Of a stretch of 40,842 bases of DNA, positions 8,835 through 16,576 are shown piece after piece (position 1 is the first letter of the stretch; each line of letters starts with the position of its first letter). Source of the stretch: Alistipes sp. (lineage in GTDB: Bacteria; Bacteroidota; Bacteroidia; Bacteroidales; Rikenellaceae); contig JAFYWG010000059.1 in the NCBI GenBank assembly GCA_017558115.1, positions 1-40,842 of the forward strand, in the 5' to 3' direction. The notes below the pieces were generated by a model that was not told the DNA's origin, searched no databases, and worked only from the letters and a program-made list of their open reading frames with translations. A program made the position numbers and the translations under genes.

Positions 8835-10715
8835 ATGCGCAGATCTATATTTATAGCCCTCTTCGCACTACTCTTCGCCTCGTGTGCCGAGCATAGCGCA
8901 GAGACGAAGCCCACATTTAGTGTCAATAACTCAAACCTCGAGGTAGCCAACATTGGCGGCTACTTCGAGGTTTTATATAACATTGAGCAGAGCAACGGCA
9001 TCAACCCCATCGCCATGAGCGAGGCAGAATGGATTGTAGACTTCGACAACTCAACCCCAGGCTCCATATCCTTTAGGGTGCTTCCGAACGACACCGATGC
9101 TCCACGCGAGGCTGTGGTGACACTGCGCCATATCGCCTACGACAACACTCCGCAGTTTGTGGTAAAGCAGAGTGCAGGTGCAAAGAGCTACCTCACCCTC
9201 GAACTTACAAAACTCGACTACTCGGAGTGTGAGATAAGAATAACACCCCATAGCGACGATGTTCTCTACGTTGTTACCATGGCCGAGAAGAGCTACCTTA
9301 CGGGCATGGGTATCACGTCGGTTGAGGAGCTTATCTCTGCCGACATCTCTCAATATAGCAGCTACCTATCGGCTGCAGATAGTCTCGAAGATTTCTTAGT
9401 TAGGAACAAACTCGCCATGCGGGGTAAGCAGACAAGAGTGTGGCAGGACCTCTCTCCTGCACGCGAGTATGTCGTCTACGCCTACGGCATACACCTTCAT
9501 GGCGATGAGTATGCCTGCGTGACGCCGGTGGAATACATGCTTATCGAGGAGCGACTACCTGAGCGCACAGAGGAGTCCTTCATCGTCGACATTGTTGCCG
9601 AGGGTCCTGAGGTTACATTCAACATCGCACCGGAGTCGTGGGATGGCTACTACGTGGTGCAGGTTGTGGAGGATAGCGAGGCGGGGTATGTCGAGCAGGG
9701 CCTGCCCTTTGGCCCTGAGGCCGAGGATGCCGTGGCTGAGGCCTTCTTCTACATTGCAGACCACCTGTACTACTACGAGGAGCTTAGTCCCGAGGCTATT
9801 ATGCAGCAACAGGGGTATAGGGGCGAGGTGTCGTTCCATAAGACCCTCAATGCCAACCACCGATATATGGCTCTCACCTACGCCGTAGCATCGGAGGGGG
9901 GCAACGTCCCCATGGTGGTGTCGAAGCCCATAGTCACCTACTTCTCGACGGGTAGCGTTGAGCGCTCCGACATGACCTTTACGGCGCAGTTCTCGAATAT
10001 TCATCCACGCTCGGTGGATGTTACAATCACGCCCTCAAAGGATGAGCCCTACACAGCTGTGCTTATGTACGCCACAAACCTACCCGCAGGGGATAAGGAG
10101 GAGCAGTTGGAGTGGGTGATGCAGAAATATGCACCCCTCGAGCTCTCAGGCGTATATAGCGAGCACATCACACAGCTAACTCCTGACACGGAGTTCATAT
10201 TAGCCGTCTACGGCTACTATGCTGGTGCGGCAACCACCGACCTCTTCCTCTATCGCTTTACGACGCTCGAGGATGGCGAGGGCAAAAACCGCATTACGGG
10301 AGTATCTACCACAGCCTACGACTTAGCAGAGGTTGTGTCACTCGAGCCATACTACGACGCATTTATGGGCTATGCTGACTACTTCATGTCGATAGCCGTT
10401 GAGACTGCAACGCCCTCACCCTCTTTACATTTCGACATCTTCCGCAGCGACGTTATGGAGGAGTACACTCGCGATGAGATACGCGAGAGTCTACTCGACT
10501 ACGCCTACACCTCCACACCCGACTGGGCGCTATGCAGCTATGGTAACGAGTATGTGGTATGCGGCTTAGCCGAGGATGAGAATGGCTATGTTGGCGAACT
10601 CTTTATCTCCGAGCCCATACGCTTCGAGCGCGAGGATGTGGGCGATGCGGCGGTTTTTGTGGAGCTATACAGCGACTATGTCACCCGAAATAGACTGAGA
10701 CAGAGTAATTTTTAG
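8835..10715 (+). CDS. BACON-domain lipoprotein with three or four FN3-like repeats
   Basis: 626 residues, starting 2 bases after its paralogue. Lipoprotein signal IALFALLFASC (Cys about residue 17), a BACON-like domain (about 28-114, GGYFEVLYNI ... QFVVKQSAG), then repeats at about 118-245, 248-375 and 378-475 with the same plan as the neighbouring gene: CEIRITPHSDDVLYVV, VTFNIAPESWDGYYVV, VDVTITPSKDEPYTAV, each closed by a strand such as YVVYAYGIHL. A fourth, more divergent copy fills the C-terminus. Predicted surface or outer-membrane lipoprotein working with the GH2 enzyme; carbohydrate binding is inference from BACON and context. Confidence 0.78.
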   Translation: MRRSIFIALFALLFASCAEHSAETKPTFSVNNSNLEVANIGGYFEVLYNIEQSNGINPIAMSEAEWIVDFDNSTPGSISFRVLPNDTDAPREAVVTLRHIAYDNTPQFVVKQSAGAKSYLTLELTKLDYSECEIRITPHSDDVLYVVTMAEKSYLTGMGITSVEELISADISQYSSYLSAADSLEDFLVRNKLAMRGKQTRVWQDLSPAREYVVYAYGIHLHGDEYACVTPVEYMLIEERLPERTEESFIVDIVAEGPEVTFNIAPESWDGYYVVQVVEDSEAGYVEQGLPFGPEAEDAVAEAFFYIADHLYYYEELSPEAIMQQQGYRGEVSFHKTLNANHRYMALTYAVASEGGNVPMVVSKPIVTYFSTGSVERSDMTFTAQFSNIHPRSVDVTITPSKDEPYTAVLMYATNLPAGDKEEQLEWVMQKYAPLELSGVYSEHITQLTPDTEFILAVYGYYAGAATTDLFLYRFTTLEDGEGKNRITGVSTTAYDLAEVVSLEPYYDAFMGYADYFMSIAVETATPSPSLHFDIFRSDVMEEYTRDEIRESLLDYAYTSTPDWALCSYGNEYVVCGLAEDENGYVGELFISEPIRFEREDVGDAAVFVELYSDYVTRNRLRQSNF

Positions 10716-10723
10716 TCCTTTTC

Positions 10724-10754
10724 TTTGTAGAATTAAAATAATTGCATACCTTTG
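10724..10754 (+). promoter_or_regulatory. rplS promoter (Bacteroidetes type)
   Basis: TTTG at 10724-10727, a 19-base spacer, then TACCTTTG at 10747-10754 fit the TTTG/TAnnTTTG consensus of the Bacteroidetes primary sigma factor exactly. Transcription would begin near 10760, about 130 bases ahead of rplS. Confidence 0.8.
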
Positions 10755-10760
10755 CAGTCC

Positions 10761-10890
10761 GTATCAACCTCTTATAATGGGTGAAGGCAGGGCGTGGGAG
10801 ACCACAAGGATTATTGTCGAAGGTGGCAATATGGTATGCCGACACAGCGATAATGTTGAGCGATTAACATTTATAATATTTGTTGCAACA
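10761..10890 (+). promoter_or_regulatory. rplS 5' leader, possible autoregulatory structure
   Basis: About 130 untranslated bases separate the predicted transcription start from the rplS ATG. Small pairings are visible: AATGTT (about 10853) with AACATT (about 10866) just before the start codon, and GGCA with TGCC around a GGTATGCC segment near 10835. Ribosomal-protein genes often carry such leaders for feedback control. An in-frame ATG at 10777 could extend the protein but gives sequence unlike L19, so I treat this as leader. Confidence 0.4.
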
Positions 10891-11265
10891 ATGAACAAAG
10901 ATGCATTGATCAGACTCGTAAACGAGCAGATGTGGGCAAAGGGCGAGAACGATGTGCCCAAGTTTGAGGCTGGTGATACTATCACCGTAACTTATCGTAT
11001 CGTCGAGGGTAACAAGGAGCGTCTCCAGAGCTTCCGTGGTGTAGTTATCCAGATTAAGGGTTCAGGCCGTACTAAGATGTTTACAATCCGTAAGGTATCT
11101 AACGGTGTAGGCGTTGAGCGTATCTTCCCCTTGTACTCACCCCATATCGACAACATCGAGGTGAACAAGTATGGTGTAGTACGTCGTGCACGTATCTACT
11201 ACTTGCGTGACCTTACTGGTAAGAAGGCACGTATCAAGGAGCGTCGTATGAAGAAGAGCGAGTAA
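10891..11265 (+). CDS. rplS: 50S ribosomal protein L19
   Basis: 124 residues from ATG 10891 (MNKDALIRLVNEQMW). The L19 core FEAGDTITVTYRIVEGNKER, QSFRGVVIQIKGSG, MFTIRKVSNGVGVERIFPLY and the basic C-terminus with RRARIYYLRDLTGKKARIKE are all present and of normal length. It binds 23S rRNA at the 30S-50S interface. The upstream in-frame extension to 10777 is not supported by family length. Monocistronic: own promoter, own terminator, and highly expressed codon choice (GGT, CGT, AAG). Confidence 0.97.
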   Translation: MNKDALIRLVNEQMWAKGENDVPKFEAGDTITVTYRIVEGNKERLQSFRGVVIQIKGSGRTKMFTIRKVSNGVGVERIFPLYSPHIDNIEVNKYGVVRRARIYYLRDLTGKKARIKERRMKKSE

Positions 11266-11290
11266 TTGCTCCGCTACTTGAAACGAAACA

Positions 11291-11320
11291 GGGACTATCC
11301 GATTGGATAGTCCCTTTTCT
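11291..11320 (+). terminator. Intrinsic terminator of rplS
   Basis: Perfect 10-bp stem GGGACTATCC (11291-11300) with GGATAGTCCC (11305-11314), 4-base loop, then TTTTCTTTT on the plus strand. There is no T tract on the minus side, so it serves rplS rather than the convergent gene. Confidence 0.9.
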
Positions 11321-11321
11321 T

Positions 11322-12437
11322 TTACTTTGACCTCTTGCGGAAGAACTTGCGCTTGATCCACAAGTAGTAGCCCGTGAGCGGAAGCGCCGCACCGAGCATC
11401 GCCGCCAAGAACCAGAGCACTCGCGAGAGGATGCCTCCCCAGTTGCCCACATGGAGCGTATAGACCCAGCCGCGCACCTTGCGGTCGTACTCCGCATCGG
11501 CATACCTTAACACCTCTGTAATCTCTCCCGTTGCAGTATCGAAGCTATAGCTATCCGAGGCACGCTGGTTACCCCACTCATCGCGCTTGACAGTAATCGA
11601 TCCACTTGACACCGTAAGCTCCTTATACTCACCGCACTCACCCTGCACCACATCGAGGGCATCCTGCCAATGTAGGTACTTCGCACCGCGACCGCCCTTG
11701 TTGCCCTTGTCGCCCTTGTCGCCACTATGTCCATGACCTCCCTTTGTCGTCTCCACGCCAAAAAGTCCATAGAAGCCCTTACTGTACCACTCAAAAGACC
11801 ACGTTAGACCTGTGAGTGCCATGGCCAGGAGTAGCAACGTAGCGTAGATGCCGCCCACTACATGTAGGTCGTACCAGAAGCGGTGCCAACCCTTGCGTAG
11901 CGCTATCTGCGTGCGGTTCTTCAACGCCTTAATGCTCTTGGGGAACCATAACACGATGCCCGTGAGGATGATAATCACCATTAGCAGCGTGCTTGTACCC
12001 ACGATGACCTTACCCCAGAACACAGCATTCTCATCTTCGGGGCGCTCATCCATAAGCCAGCGGTGGAGGCGGAACATATCTTTAAAAAACGCCACACGTC
12101 CAGGCTCGCCAAGCACCTCACCACTATACTGGTCAACAAATATCGCAGCATGCTTCGGGGTGTTTACGTTGACCTTATAGCTGCGCTCAGGGTCGCTGGA
12201 GATGGTTACGCCCGTAATCTTGCGCCCATCCTCCAACGTAGGCTCCACACGCGCTATAATCTCGTCCACGGATAGTGGCTCACCCTCGGCTTTTGCCACG
12301 TAGTAGTAGTCGCGCTGCACAACCTCGGTTATCTCTTGCTCGAAGATGAGCATCGCACCCGTAAAGCAGGTGATAGTTATGACCACACCCAAGGGTATGG
12401 ATAGCCATATATGTAGTTGTTTGAAGATGTTTCTCAT
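11322..12437 (-). CDS. PepSY-associated membrane protein (XusC-like)
   Basis: 371 residues with four predicted membrane helices (about 12-32, 145-165, 193-213 and 335-360) and PepSY-type periplasmic regions. Histidines at membrane edges (H9, H125, H192, H329) are placed as in PepSY_TM proteins thought to bind heme and reduce ferric siderophores at the inner membrane. Residues about 233-252 form a Gly/Lys/Asp run with collagen-like GDKGDKGNKGGRG, preceded by GGHGHS; it lies in the long periplasmic loop and looks like an expandable low-complexity insert. Third gene of the receptor-DUF4374-PepSY locus, matching the order xusA-xusB-xusC of Bacteroides; 76 bases after the DUF4374 gene. Confidence 0.82.
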   Translation of the reverse strand: MRNIFKQLHIWLSIPLGVVITITCFTGAMLIFEQEITEVVQRDYYYVAKAEGEPLSVDEIIARVEPTLEDGRKITGVTISSDPERSYKVNVNTPKHAAIFVDQYSGEVLGEPGRVAFFKDMFRLHRWLMDERPEDENAVFWGKVIVGTSTLLMVIIILTGIVLWFPKSIKALKNRTQIALRKGWHRFWYDLHVVGGIYATLLLLAMALTGLTWSFEWYSKGFYGLFGVETTKGGHGHSGDKGDKGNKGGRGAKYLHWQDALDVVQGECGEYKELTVSSGSITVKRDEWGNQRASDSYSFDTATGEITEVLRYADAEYDRKVRGWVYTLHVGNWGGILSRVLWFLAAMLGAALPLTGYYLWIKRKFFRKRSK

Positions 12438-12452
12438 TGTGTGCGTAATATT

Positions 12453-12498
12453 GGTGGTGATACTACAAAGTTACTATAAAATCTGCAATATCACCACC
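12453..12498 (-). promoter_or_regulatory. Inverted repeat between xusB-like and xusC-like genes
   Basis: GGTGGTGATA (12453-12462) pairs perfectly with TATCACCACC (12489-12498) around a 26-base AT-rich loop. The loop carries TAACTTTG on the minus strand (12466-12473), which fits a -7 box, but no TTTG lies at the right distance. It could be an operator, an mRNA-stability hairpin or an attenuator; there is no T tract for a terminator. Confidence 0.45.
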
Positions 12499-12513
12499 TT
12501 CAGTTTATAAAAT

Positions 12514-13929
12514 TTAGAACATTGGAGTTAGGCGACCTATGCCACGCACCTGTGTAGCCTCCACCGTAAGGCCCTTTATAGCCACTGCCGTAGCGGTGTC
12601 GATGGCGTATATTGCGGGGTAGTCGTCCGTAAGTGTCACGGCGATGTAGCACTTGCCATCCTCGGTGTAGGGGGCGTTGCCGAAGCCAGAGATGCGCTCG
12701 GCAGAGGGTAGACCCTCTACATAGGTGAGCGTTGCGCTTGCGGCATCGAATATCGCGAGGCGCGATGCTGTCATCGTTGTTGCAGGAGCAAGTGGCATGT
12801 CATACATGAGCATCAAGAATTTGCTGCCACCGATATACCATGTGCGAAGGAATGAGATACCATTGGTAAGCGCCTCAATGTTAACATAGTAACTGGGGTC
12901 GAACTCCTCCGTGCCCGCCTTTATGCGCACCACACCCGCAGGGAGCTGGGTCTGCTGACGCCCGTCAGCCATGGTCTTGGCATACGAGGGCGAGAACACA
13001 TATACATCTCCACCTTCGGTCTCCCAAATCATCTGATAGTACTGCGACTTGTTGCGACCACAGGCGTAGCTAATCTTGTCCGTGCGGATAAGCTTGCGCT
13101 GGGCAAGGCTCTCATCCTCGAATATCGCCACCCAGCACTCATCGGGATACTGCGTCCACTGCAACTCGCCCTCCTTGTATGCTCCCGAGCCAGAGCCTCC
13201 AGCCTCGGTCTTTACAAGGTCGGCATAGCCCTCTCTAATCCACTTGCCACCCTCGGCCTTCACGCCATACTGGCTCAAGCCCATGGGCACGGCAGCCGAA
13301 AAGATTTTACCATCCACATCCTCGATACCCGCCAATGTAACAAACTCACCATTGCCGAGGAAGTTCTCCGAGAGGTAGTGCTCCTCGAGGGTGTCGTTTG
13401 TGGCGTATGTCTCGGCCTCAACGTCAAGATACGACACGAGGAACGACTTGGGAATGAAGCCATTGGCATCTGCCCACTCCGCAGGGCCTTCACCAGTCGA
13501 GAAGGTCATTATGTAGCGGTCGTAGATGCCATAGGTGGTGAAGCGTCTTACGGCATACTCCGCAGGGCGCGCCGCGAGCGTGTAATCGGCGTTCATGACA
13601 TAGGAGCGCGTGGTGCCCGCATTGCCCTGGTTGTAGGTGAGGCCGTAGAGGTACTTGTCGCCATAGAATACCCAGTACGAGGCGCCATCGTTTACAAGAC
13701 CATCTGTCATGCCCACACTTCCGCCATCAAGGTTGGATGCCGTGACAAGCGCATTGGTGGTGTTACCCGTGAATGTTCCCTCCGTAGCAAGCACATAGGG
13801 GCGTACTGCGCCGTTATCCTCACCACCCGTAGCATGGTGGTGGCTTTGCGTCTCACACGCTGCCATAATGGCAAGCGCAATAGTCGATAGCATTACTACC
13901 GAGAGTTTTCGTAAAATCTTATTATTCAT
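12514..13929 (-). CDS. DUF4374 lipoprotein (XusB-like siderophore-binding protein)
   Basis: 471 residues. Signal with lipobox ending LAIMAAC (Cys about residue 25), then a His-rich stretch (SHHHATGG). The remaining sequence has propeller-like repeats and fits DUF4374: [41 protein letters not shown], and late segments [20 protein letters not shown] and [13 protein letters not shown]4374 proteins sit beside TonB receptors and PepSY proteins; the Bacteroides XusB lipoprotein of this arrangement binds ferric enterobactin outside the cell. Function here is inferred from family and gene order. Begins 39 bases after the receptor gene. Confidence 0.82.
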   Translation of the reverse strand: MNNKILRKLSVVMLSTIALAIMAACETQSHHHATGGEDNGAVRPYVLATEGTFTGNTTNALVTASNLDGGSVGMTDGLVNDGASYWVFYGDKYLYGLTYNQGNAGTTRSYVMNADYTLAARPAEYAVRRFTTYGIYDRYIMTFSTGEGPAEWADANGFIPKSFLVSYLDVEAETYATNDTLEEHYLSENFLGNGEFVTLAGIEDVDGKIFSAAVPMGLSQYGVKAEGGKWIREGYADLVKTEAGGSGSGAYKEGELQWTQYPDECWVAIFEDESLAQRKLIRTDKISYACGRNKSQYYQMIWETEGGDVYVFSPSYAKTMADGRQQTQLPAGVVRIKAGTEEFDPSYYVNIEALTNGISFLRTWYIGGSKFLMLMYDMPLAPATTMTASRLAIFDAASATLTYVEGLPSAERISGFGNAPYTEDGKCYIAVTLTDDYPAIYAIDTATAVAIKGLTVEATQVRGIGRLTPMF

Positions 13930-13968
13930 ATTGTTACATTTTATATTATTATATCATTACTAATTAAT

Positions 13969-16359
13969 CTATCGGCCGCCAAATGCCATACGTAGCTTAA
14001 CGTAGTATGCGCGCCCTGCCTTCTGTAGGCTAAAGTTGTCGTATAGGCGCTCGTTCGTAAAGTTACGGCACTCGAAAGCTATGTTGTAGCGCCCATCCTT
14101 GAGCGTGTAGCTTAGTGCGATGTTATGCGAGAACTGCGAGGGGACCATATAGTCATCCTTGTTCGAGCCTATACGCGACGAGTAGTAGTAGAAGTTGTGG
14201 AGATACTGGTTGTCGTAAGTCAGCTCGAGGGTGTTGCCCCTCCAGCCGCAGTCGTGCCACGAGAGCGTCACAAAGCCGTCGGCAAAGAGGTATGGTATAT
14301 TTGGCATACGGTCGCCATAGCCGAGGTTGGGCATCGACGAGCCTATCGCCGTGGGCTGGTTGTCGCGCACATCCATATAGGTGAAGTTACCACCTATGGT
14401 CACCCAGCGCTTGTAGTTGTAGCGCGCCGAGAGGTTGATGCCCCATGTGCGCACCGAGCCGTAGTTTATGTAGCTTGCAGCCGCTTTGCCACCACTAAGG
14501 TCGACAATATTACGCTGTATGTAGTCCTGCGTGCCACGCCACACAAAGCCACCCTCGAGATATAGGCCATGCTCACGCTCTGCGCCATACGAGTCCGTGT
14601 AGCTAAGGCTAACATTCACATTATCACTACTCTCAGGGCGTATGCCGATGTCACCCATCTCAAGATCCTCGTCGCCAAACATCTCCTCGATGGTGGGCAG
14701 ACGATATGCCCTCTCGTACGAGAGCTTCGCCTGCAACGATGGAAGTATTAGGTATGTCGCCGCTGCGCCATAGCCAAAGGCATCCTCACTGCGCGAGGTG
14801 GCGACGAACTCCGTAGCGTTGCTGTCGGTCGCTATCGGGCCACGCACTTTGAGCGAGTAGTACTTAGCAAAGAGCGAGGCGTTCCAGCGACCCGAGAGCG
14901 ACAGACGATACTGCAAGCCGGTGATATTCTTGAGTGTCTGCTTGTCGAAGGCATCCTCCACCGCCTCCTTCGCCAGTAGCGAGGTATTCGCACGGCGGAA
15001 GTGGTTCAAGACATGGTTTAGCGTAAAGGTGTGGGCATCGCCAAGGCGGTAGTTGAGCGTAGCCGTAGCATTCCAGTTGTGGTTTGCCGAGCGCGTATGC
15101 TGGTACGACTGCTCACCTGGCGAATTGAGGCGCTGTGTCTCACCGCGCCAGTTGTATTTATACTGCGCGGTATCTATGTTGTAGGTGATGTTGTGGTTGT
15201 AGTTTGCCGTAAGTGTGAGGTCGAGACCCTCCACGCCGAGGTTACGCTTCTGATACTCCACCGAGGGCATCAGCGAGTGACCACGACGCAGCTTGTCGCC
15301 ATAGACAATCTCCTGGCGTACACCTGTCTGTATCTCCTTGTACATCTGTGAGTAGTTGAACGAGAAGATAAGCCTATCGGCCCAGCGTCTACCCACCACA
15401 CCTACCTTCGCCACAACGCTCTCGTTGTGGTAGGTGTCGTGGAAGCGCTCCATGCGCTCCAAGTGCGTGCGGTCGATGCGCCCTGTGACGAAATCCTCAA
15501 CGGGCACATCTACTTTGTAGTTGTTGCGCGAGTAGTTCTGAAAGGCGAATACCTCCCATGTAAACCCATTCTCAAGGCGCTGGCCAGCATTTAGCGACGA
15601 GCGGTGTGTAGCAAACGAGCCAAAGGAGTATGAGGCATCGGCCCACCAGCGGCGGTGCGACTTGTTAGTGACTATGTTGACCACACCACCCAAGGCATCG
15701 GCACCAAAGCCCACGGGCACAACACCTCGATATACCTCCACCCTATCGGCATAGCCCGCAGGGATATTGTTCAGCGCAAAGGCACCTCCCACACCCTCCT
15801 GAGGCACGCCGTCGATGAAGATTTTAACATGCTTACCCGCAAAGCCATCTATCGTGAGCGACATATCCGAGCCCACACCACCCGACTCGCGGAGCTTCAG
15901 GCCCGGAGCACTCGACAGTGCATCGGCGAGGTTCTTAGTGGTATTTTTTAGTGGTTGCATATCTACCGCCACGGCGTTAAATGCCGAGCGCTTGATGTTT
16001 CCCACGCCAGATGCCTCTACAACCACAGCATCTATAGCCGTTGCCATAGCCTCGAGTTCAAAGTCTATGGTGCGACTGCCACGCGCCGCAACATCGTGCG
16101 TGATAGAGGTGTAGCCCAACATCTGCGCCGTGAGTCTAAGGTCTCCCTCAGCCGTGTAGAGCGTATAGCGACCATTGGCATCGGTAATTGTGCCACGCGT
16201 AGTTCCCTCCACAAATATTGTCACATAGGGCAAAGCGTTACCCTCGCTATCGCGCACCACACCACTAAGCTCTGCACTGGTTGGGGGCTCCGTTGCCTTT
16301 GCCACCATGCTCACAAGGAGCGCCATTAATAATATGGTATATCGTCCGATTGCACTCAT
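13969..16359 (-). CDS. TonB-dependent outer-membrane receptor (XusA-like)
   Basis: 796 residues. Signal peptide (about 1-22), a carboxypeptidase-regulatory-like domain (about 29-112, LSGVVRDSEGNALPYVTIFV ... GYTSI), a plug domain (about 130-235, ADALSSAPGLKLRESGG, IFIDGVP, VEVYRGVVPVGFGADALGGV) and a beta-barrel to the end (closing YVKLRMAFGGR). It is about 200 residues shorter than SusC-type proteins and has no SusD partner, which fits a siderophore or metal-chelate receptor. First gene of a minus-strand operon with DUF4374 and PepSY genes, with a promoter at 16389-16420. Confidence 0.9.
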   Translation of the reverse strand: MSAIGRYTILLMALLVSMVAKATEPPTSAELSGVVRDSEGNALPYVTIFVEGTTRGTITDANGRYTLYTAEGDLRLTAQMLGYTSITHDVAARGSRTIDFELEAMATAIDAVVVEASGVGNIKRSAFNAVAVDMQPLKNTTKNLADALSSAPGLKLRESGGVGSDMSLTIDGFAGKHVKIFIDGVPQEGVGGAFALNNIPAGYADRVEVYRGVVPVGFGADALGGVVNIVTNKSHRRWWADASYSFGSFATHRSSLNAGQRLENGFTWEVFAFQNYSRNNYKVDVPVEDFVTGRIDRTHLERMERFHDTYHNESVVAKVGVVGRRWADRLIFSFNYSQMYKEIQTGVRQEIVYGDKLRRGHSLMPSVEYQKRNLGVEGLDLTLTANYNHNITYNIDTAQYKYNWRGETQRLNSPGEQSYQHTRSANHNWNATATLNYRLGDAHTFTLNHVLNHFRRANTSLLAKEAVEDAFDKQTLKNITGLQYRLSLSGRWNASLFAKYYSLKVRGPIATDSNATEFVATSRSEDAFGYGAAATYLILPSLQAKLSYERAYRLPTIEEMFGDEDLEMGDIGIRPESSDNVNVSLSYTDSYGAEREHGLYLEGGFVWRGTQDYIQRNIVDLSGGKAAASYINYGSVRTWGINLSARYNYKRWVTIGGNFTYMDVRDNQPTAIGSSMPNLGYGDRMPNIPYLFADGFVTLSWHDCGWRGNTLELTYDNQYLHNFYYYSSRIGSNKDDYMVPSQFSHNIALSYTLKDGRYNIAFECRNFTNERLYDNFSLQKAGRAYYVKLRMAFGGR

Positions 16360-16388
16360 GCTTTACAAATTGGTTAATTTTCACGGTG

Positions 16389-16420
16389 CAAAGGTATGGC
16401 AATACACAATCTTGGGCAAT
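16389..16420 (-). promoter_or_regulatory. Promoter of the xus-like operon
   Basis: On the minus strand ATTG (16420-16417), a 20-base spacer and TACCTTTG (16396-16389). The -7 box is a full match and the -33 box has one mismatch. No convincing Fur box was found by eye. Confidence 0.65.
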
Positions 16421-16493
16421 CGCCTGATTTTGGGAAAATGAAAAGGAGTTATCCCAATATATAATGATAGCCACAAAACAACTATAAATGCAC

Positions 16494-16532
16494 AAAAAAA
16501 ACAAACCACCCAGGGAATAACCCTGAGTGGTT
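16494..16532 (-). terminator. Terminator of the transglutaminase operon
   Basis: AACCACCCAGGG (16504-16515) faces CCCTGAGTGGTT (16521-16532). Read on the minus strand the one imperfect pair becomes a U-G wobble and the stem is followed by TTTGTTTTTTT, so the hairpin works for the minus-strand operon. A second small hairpin (CCGCAAATTGCGG, 16552-16564) lies between it and the stop codon. Confidence 0.85.
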
Positions 16533-16576
16533 CACCTCTTAGGCATGCACCGCAAATTGCGGTAGGCTATGCAAAG

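Noticed and set aside
10777-10890. In-frame N-terminal extension of rplS from an upstream ATG
   Set aside because: The added 38 residues do not resemble L19, the family starts at MNKDALI, and a leader between promoter and gene is expected.
14125-14565. Plus-strand ORF of 146 codons inside the TonB receptor gene
   Set aside because: Antisense shadow; receptor sequence is continuous and well matched to its family.
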